A stretch of 64,000 bases of DNA from JBJHCA01 sp050485785 (GTDB lineage Bacteria; Bacteroidota; Bacteroidia; Chitinophagales; Saprospiraceae). Location of the stretch: assembly GCA_050485785.1 (NCBI GenBank), contig JBJHCA010000006.1, forward strand, positions 1-64,000, in the 5' to 3' direction. The position numbers were made by a program, and so were the translations under genes. Positions 61,994-64,000 of this stretch are shown here, in pieces. Below the pieces are notes generated by a model that saw only the letters and a list, made by a program, of their open reading frames with translations, had not been told where the DNA came from and made no database searches. Every line of letters begins with the position of its first letter. Within the stretch, counting starts at the first letter, position 1.

Positions 61994-63747
61994 ACATTTT
62001 TTTGCATCACGGATATGCGGCGGTGATTTTTGGGTGGATAACTCTTTGTTTGGCTGTTACTCCGCTCTCAGCACAGGAAGTATTTGAAGAGGAAGGTCCG
62101 CTGCCTCCATTGGTAAGCAGTGAGGAGACTGTAAACCAGCGCCTGTTTATGGAAGGGTTTAAAGCTATGGCCCTGGAAGAATACGACCTTGCCCTGGCTA
62201 AATACAGTGAACTCCTTGGCCGGGACCCCGGCAATCACGTGGCTCATTTCGAAATGGCCAAGGCCTTTTATTATACCGAACAAACCGAAAGAGCCCTGGA
62301 GGCCATTCTTCGCGCTATTCGCCTGGATGGCAATAATGTCTGGTATCGGCTGCTGGCCACTGAATTACTGGCTGACGAAGAGCGGTTTGCCGAAGCAGCC
62401 GCCCAAATGGAACAGGTGATCAAGCTCGAACCGGGACATCCGGATTATTACTTCGAACTGGCCTATCTGCACATCATGAACCGGAAATTTGAAGAAGCCA
62501 TTGCCACTTACGAGCTCCTTCAAAGCAAAATTGGCATTTACGAAGACATAGCTGTACGAAAGTATCGCCTGCTTCTTGAAATGAATCACTGGACAGAAGC
62601 TGAACAAGTACTCCTCGAGTTGCGCGATGCCTATCCATCGGAAATTTCGGTTTATCATCATCTGGCCAATTTTTACATGCAAAAAGGCGACAAACAAAAT
62701 GCCATGGAAACCTTCCGGACTATCCTGGAACTCGATCCCAATGATCCTATGGCACAGCTGGGTATGGCCGAATCATACAAAGCCAACCGGGATTTTACAG
62801 CTTATCTCAAAGCAGTTCGCCCGCTGATGGCTAATCCCGAGGTGGACATTGATCTCAAGGTAAGCGAGATTATGCCTTTTTTGCGAACAGTTGATGGTAC
62901 TTCGGATGAAGAGTTGCGAAAAGCCATGCTGGAAGTGGGCAGACTTCTTACCGAAGCACACGATACCGATGCCAAGGCATTTGCCGTTTATGGCGATATG
63001 CTTTACAACGTTGGGCAGCCGGAAAAAGCACTCGAACAGTTTGAAAAAGCTCTGGCGCTTAACCCCGCAGTATTTGCTGTGTGGGAACAGGCATTGATGA
63101 TTGCTGCTCAAACAGGCAACGGCGATAAATTGATAACTTTGTCCGCCCACGCCATCGATCTGTACCCCAATCAGGCTTTTTTCTTTTTTATGAATGGCGT
63201 GGGACACAGTATGGAGGGCAATTTCAGGGAAGCTGAATACAGCCTCAATGATGCGCTGATGATGGCCGGACGCAATGAAACGCTGCGCCAGCAAATTCAA
63301 TCTCAGCTCGGAACGGTGTATTTCAGGCTAGGTGAGTATCCGCAATCAGATGCTGCTTTTGAAAAAGCCCTGGAAATGAATCCCCGCGATGCCATAAGCC
63401 TCAACAATTACAGCTATTATCTTGCCGTGCGGGGTGTGAAACTGGAGCAGGCCAAAGCCATGTCGGCCAAATCCAATGAGTTGTTGCCAGGCAGAGCAGC
63501 CTTCCAGGATACTTATGGTTATATCCTTTTCCGCATGGAGTTGTATAGTGAATCGGCAGAATGGTTTGAAAAAGCCCTGCATAACAGCGGTAGCAGTGAT
63601 CCCGAAATACTCGAACACTACGGCGATGCGCTTTTTATGCTCAACAGAACCGACGAGGCATTAAAATACTGGGAAAAAGCCCTGGATCTTGGTGGTAATG
63701 GAGCTTTGCGAAAGAAAGTTGAAACCAAAAGCATCAAAGGATCATGA
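61990..63747 (+). CDS. tetratricopeptide repeat protein, exported
   Basis: A 585-residue scaffold protein. A signal peptide (about 8-28, ending PLSAQE) is followed by at least ten TPR-like helical pairs, for example YDLALAKYSELLGRDPGNHVAHFEMAKAFYYTEQ near 55 and EKALEQFEKALALNPAVFAVWEQALMIA near 340. The protein probably acts in the periplasm as a binding platform. It overlaps the nucleotidyltransferase stop and the DUF4292 start by 4 bases each, which is a recurring Bacteroidota order. One copy of GATAnCTCTTTG (62037-62048) lies in the signal peptide codons. Confidence 0.85.
   Translation: MNIFLHHGYAAVIFGWITLCLAVTPLSAQEVFEEEGPLPPLVSSEETVNQRLFMEGFKAMALEEYDLALAKYSELLGRDPGNHVAHFEMAKAFYYTEQTERALEAILRAIRLDGNNVWYRLLATELLADEERFAEAAAQMEQVIKLEPGHPDYYFELAYLHIMNRKFEEAIATYELLQSKIGIYEDIAVRKYRLLLEMNHWTEAEQVLLELRDAYPSEISVYHHLANFYMQKGDKQNAMETFRTILELDPNDPMAQLGMAESYKANRDFTAYLKAVRPLMANPEVDIDLKVSEIMPFLRTVDGTSDEELRKAMLEVGRLLTEAHDTDAKAFAVYGDMLYNVGQPEKALEQFEKALALNPAVFAVWEQALMIAAQTGNGDKLITLSAHAIDLYPNQAFFFFMNGVGHSMEGNFREAEYSLNDALMMAGRNETLRQQIQSQLGTVYFRLGEYPQSDAAFEKALEMNPRDAISLNNYSYYLAVRGVKLEQAKAMSAKSNELLPGRAAFQDTYGYILFRMELYSESAEWFEKALHNSGSSDPEILEHYGDALFMLNRTDEALKYWEKALDLGGNGALRKKVETKSIKGS
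62037..62048 (+). repeat. recurring motif GATAnCTCTTTG, copy 5
   Basis: GATAACTCTTTG inside the signal-peptide coding part of the TPR gene (codons for Trp, Ile, Thr, Leu, Cys). Confidence 0.5.
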
Positions 63748-64000
63748 TCAGGTATGGTGTGCTGCTTCTGGTGTTGGCAGCAATAGCTGCCATGAGCTGC
63801 CGGGCAAAAAAAATGCCTGATGCTCCGGTTCATTTCCCCGATGAAAGCCATGGTGTTTGGAACCTGATGCAGGAAAACACCTTGCCCTGGAATTCTGCCG
63901 TTATCCGTTCCCGTTTGCAATACAGGGATGAATCCGGAACTCAGTCAGGCACAGTGAACATCAGAATGATCAAGGATAGTGTGGTTTGGATGAATGCCAC
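63744..64000 (+). CDS. DUF4292 lipoprotein (3' end outside window)
   Basis: Only the first 85 codons are present. The protein begins MIRYGVLLLVLAAIAAMSC, a lipobox with Cys at 19, then RAKKMPDAPVHFPDE and LQYRDESGTQSGTVNIRMIKDSVVWM, the N-terminal DUF4292 block. The ATG overlaps the TPR stop (ATGA). In Bacteroidota this gene usually precedes an envelope peptidase gene in the same operon, so that may lie just beyond base 64000. The function of DUF4292 is unknown. Confidence 0.8.
   Translation, partial: MIRYGVLLLVLAAIAAMSCRAKKMPDAPVHFPDESHGVWNLMQENTLPWNSAVIRSRLQYRDESGTQSGTVNIRMIKDSVVWMNA

Noticed and set aside
1..64000. CRISPR arrays, tRNA or rRNA genes, transposases
   Set aside because: No regularly spaced direct repeats, no tRNA T-arm type GTTCGAATC pattern in the gaps, and no transposase or integrase motif was seen; a covariance-model scan would be decisive for RNA genes.

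Overview
The window is a gene-dense piece of chromosome from a member of the Bacteroidota, most likely a Flavobacteriales-like or Sphingobacteriales-like lineage. Three proteins end in a type IX secretion (T9SS) sorting domain. A GldB gliding lipoprotein is present. Promoter -10 regions fit the Bacteroidota TAnnTTTG pattern. Lipobox lipoproteins are common, and several families known mainly from this phylum occur (DUF2480, DUF5606, DUF4292, the 'asparagine synthetase B'-named family). No rRNA, tRNA, CRISPR array, transposase or prophage was recognised. Most of the window is ordinary core genome.

Layout. 0-6.5 kb: the tail of an ABC exporter (ATPase plus NatB-like permease), a tiny lipoprotein, a polytopic membrane protein, a single-span protein, a lytic transglycosylase and a DUF2480 protein. 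6.5-7.7 kb: a decayed stretch with heptad repeats, a REP-like hairpin, a lipoprotein pseudogene with two in-frame stops and a second coding remnant. 7.7-14.5 kb: sodA, a tRNA-queuosine mannosyltransferase homologue, a bacilliredoxin, an M23 peptidase, a long imperfect palindrome, bcp, a DUF1684 protein and a lipocalin-like lipoprotein. 14.8-30.7 kb: a Tat-type amine oxidase divergent from a lipoprotein (their promoters share an exact 18-bp inverted repeat), a CotH-like secreted protein, an MscS channel, uvrB, DUF5606 plus an MsbA-like ABC exporter, a T9SS cargo protein, a T9SS-sorted multicopper oxidase, a small lipoprotein, an AhpD-like protein and the 'AsnB-like' secreted protein. 30.8-36.5 kb: the rod-shape cluster mreB-mreC-mreD-mrdA-rodA. 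36.7-48.7 kb: an MFS permease, nadE, a PorT-like barrel, gldB, rlmN, an unknown gene, lpxK, a purine nucleoside phosphorylase, glyA, bshA and an Mpo1-like protein. 48.7-57 kb: an LptF/G permease, PAP2, an outer-membrane barrel, a Crp/Fnr regulator, a glycosyltransferase cluster with a polytopic partner, an unknown protein and a metallophosphoesterase. 57-64 kb: clpB, a second MscS channel, a repeat-filled gap, and a nucleotidyltransferase-TPR-DUF4292 operon cut by the window end.

How the genes fit together. Envelope building dominates: elongasome, lytic enzymes, lipid A kinase, LPS-transport permease, lipid phosphatase, polyprenyl-sugar transferases, mechanosensitive channels and T9SS cargo. 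Redox protection is the second theme. BshA makes the first bacillithiol intermediate and the bacilliredoxin uses that thiol; SodA, Bcp and an AhpD-like protein add to it.

The most unusual signals are non-coding. A motif GATAnCTCTTTG recurs five times exactly, in genes and between genes, and two copies share a 24-base context. The amine oxidase/lipoprotein gap carries an 18-bp inverted repeat. There are two long hairpins at 2.5 and 12.1 kb, and heptad repeats at four loci. I found no clear multi-gene novel system. The unknown genes at 2691, 4144, 42921, 54307 and 55740 are the best protein leads.
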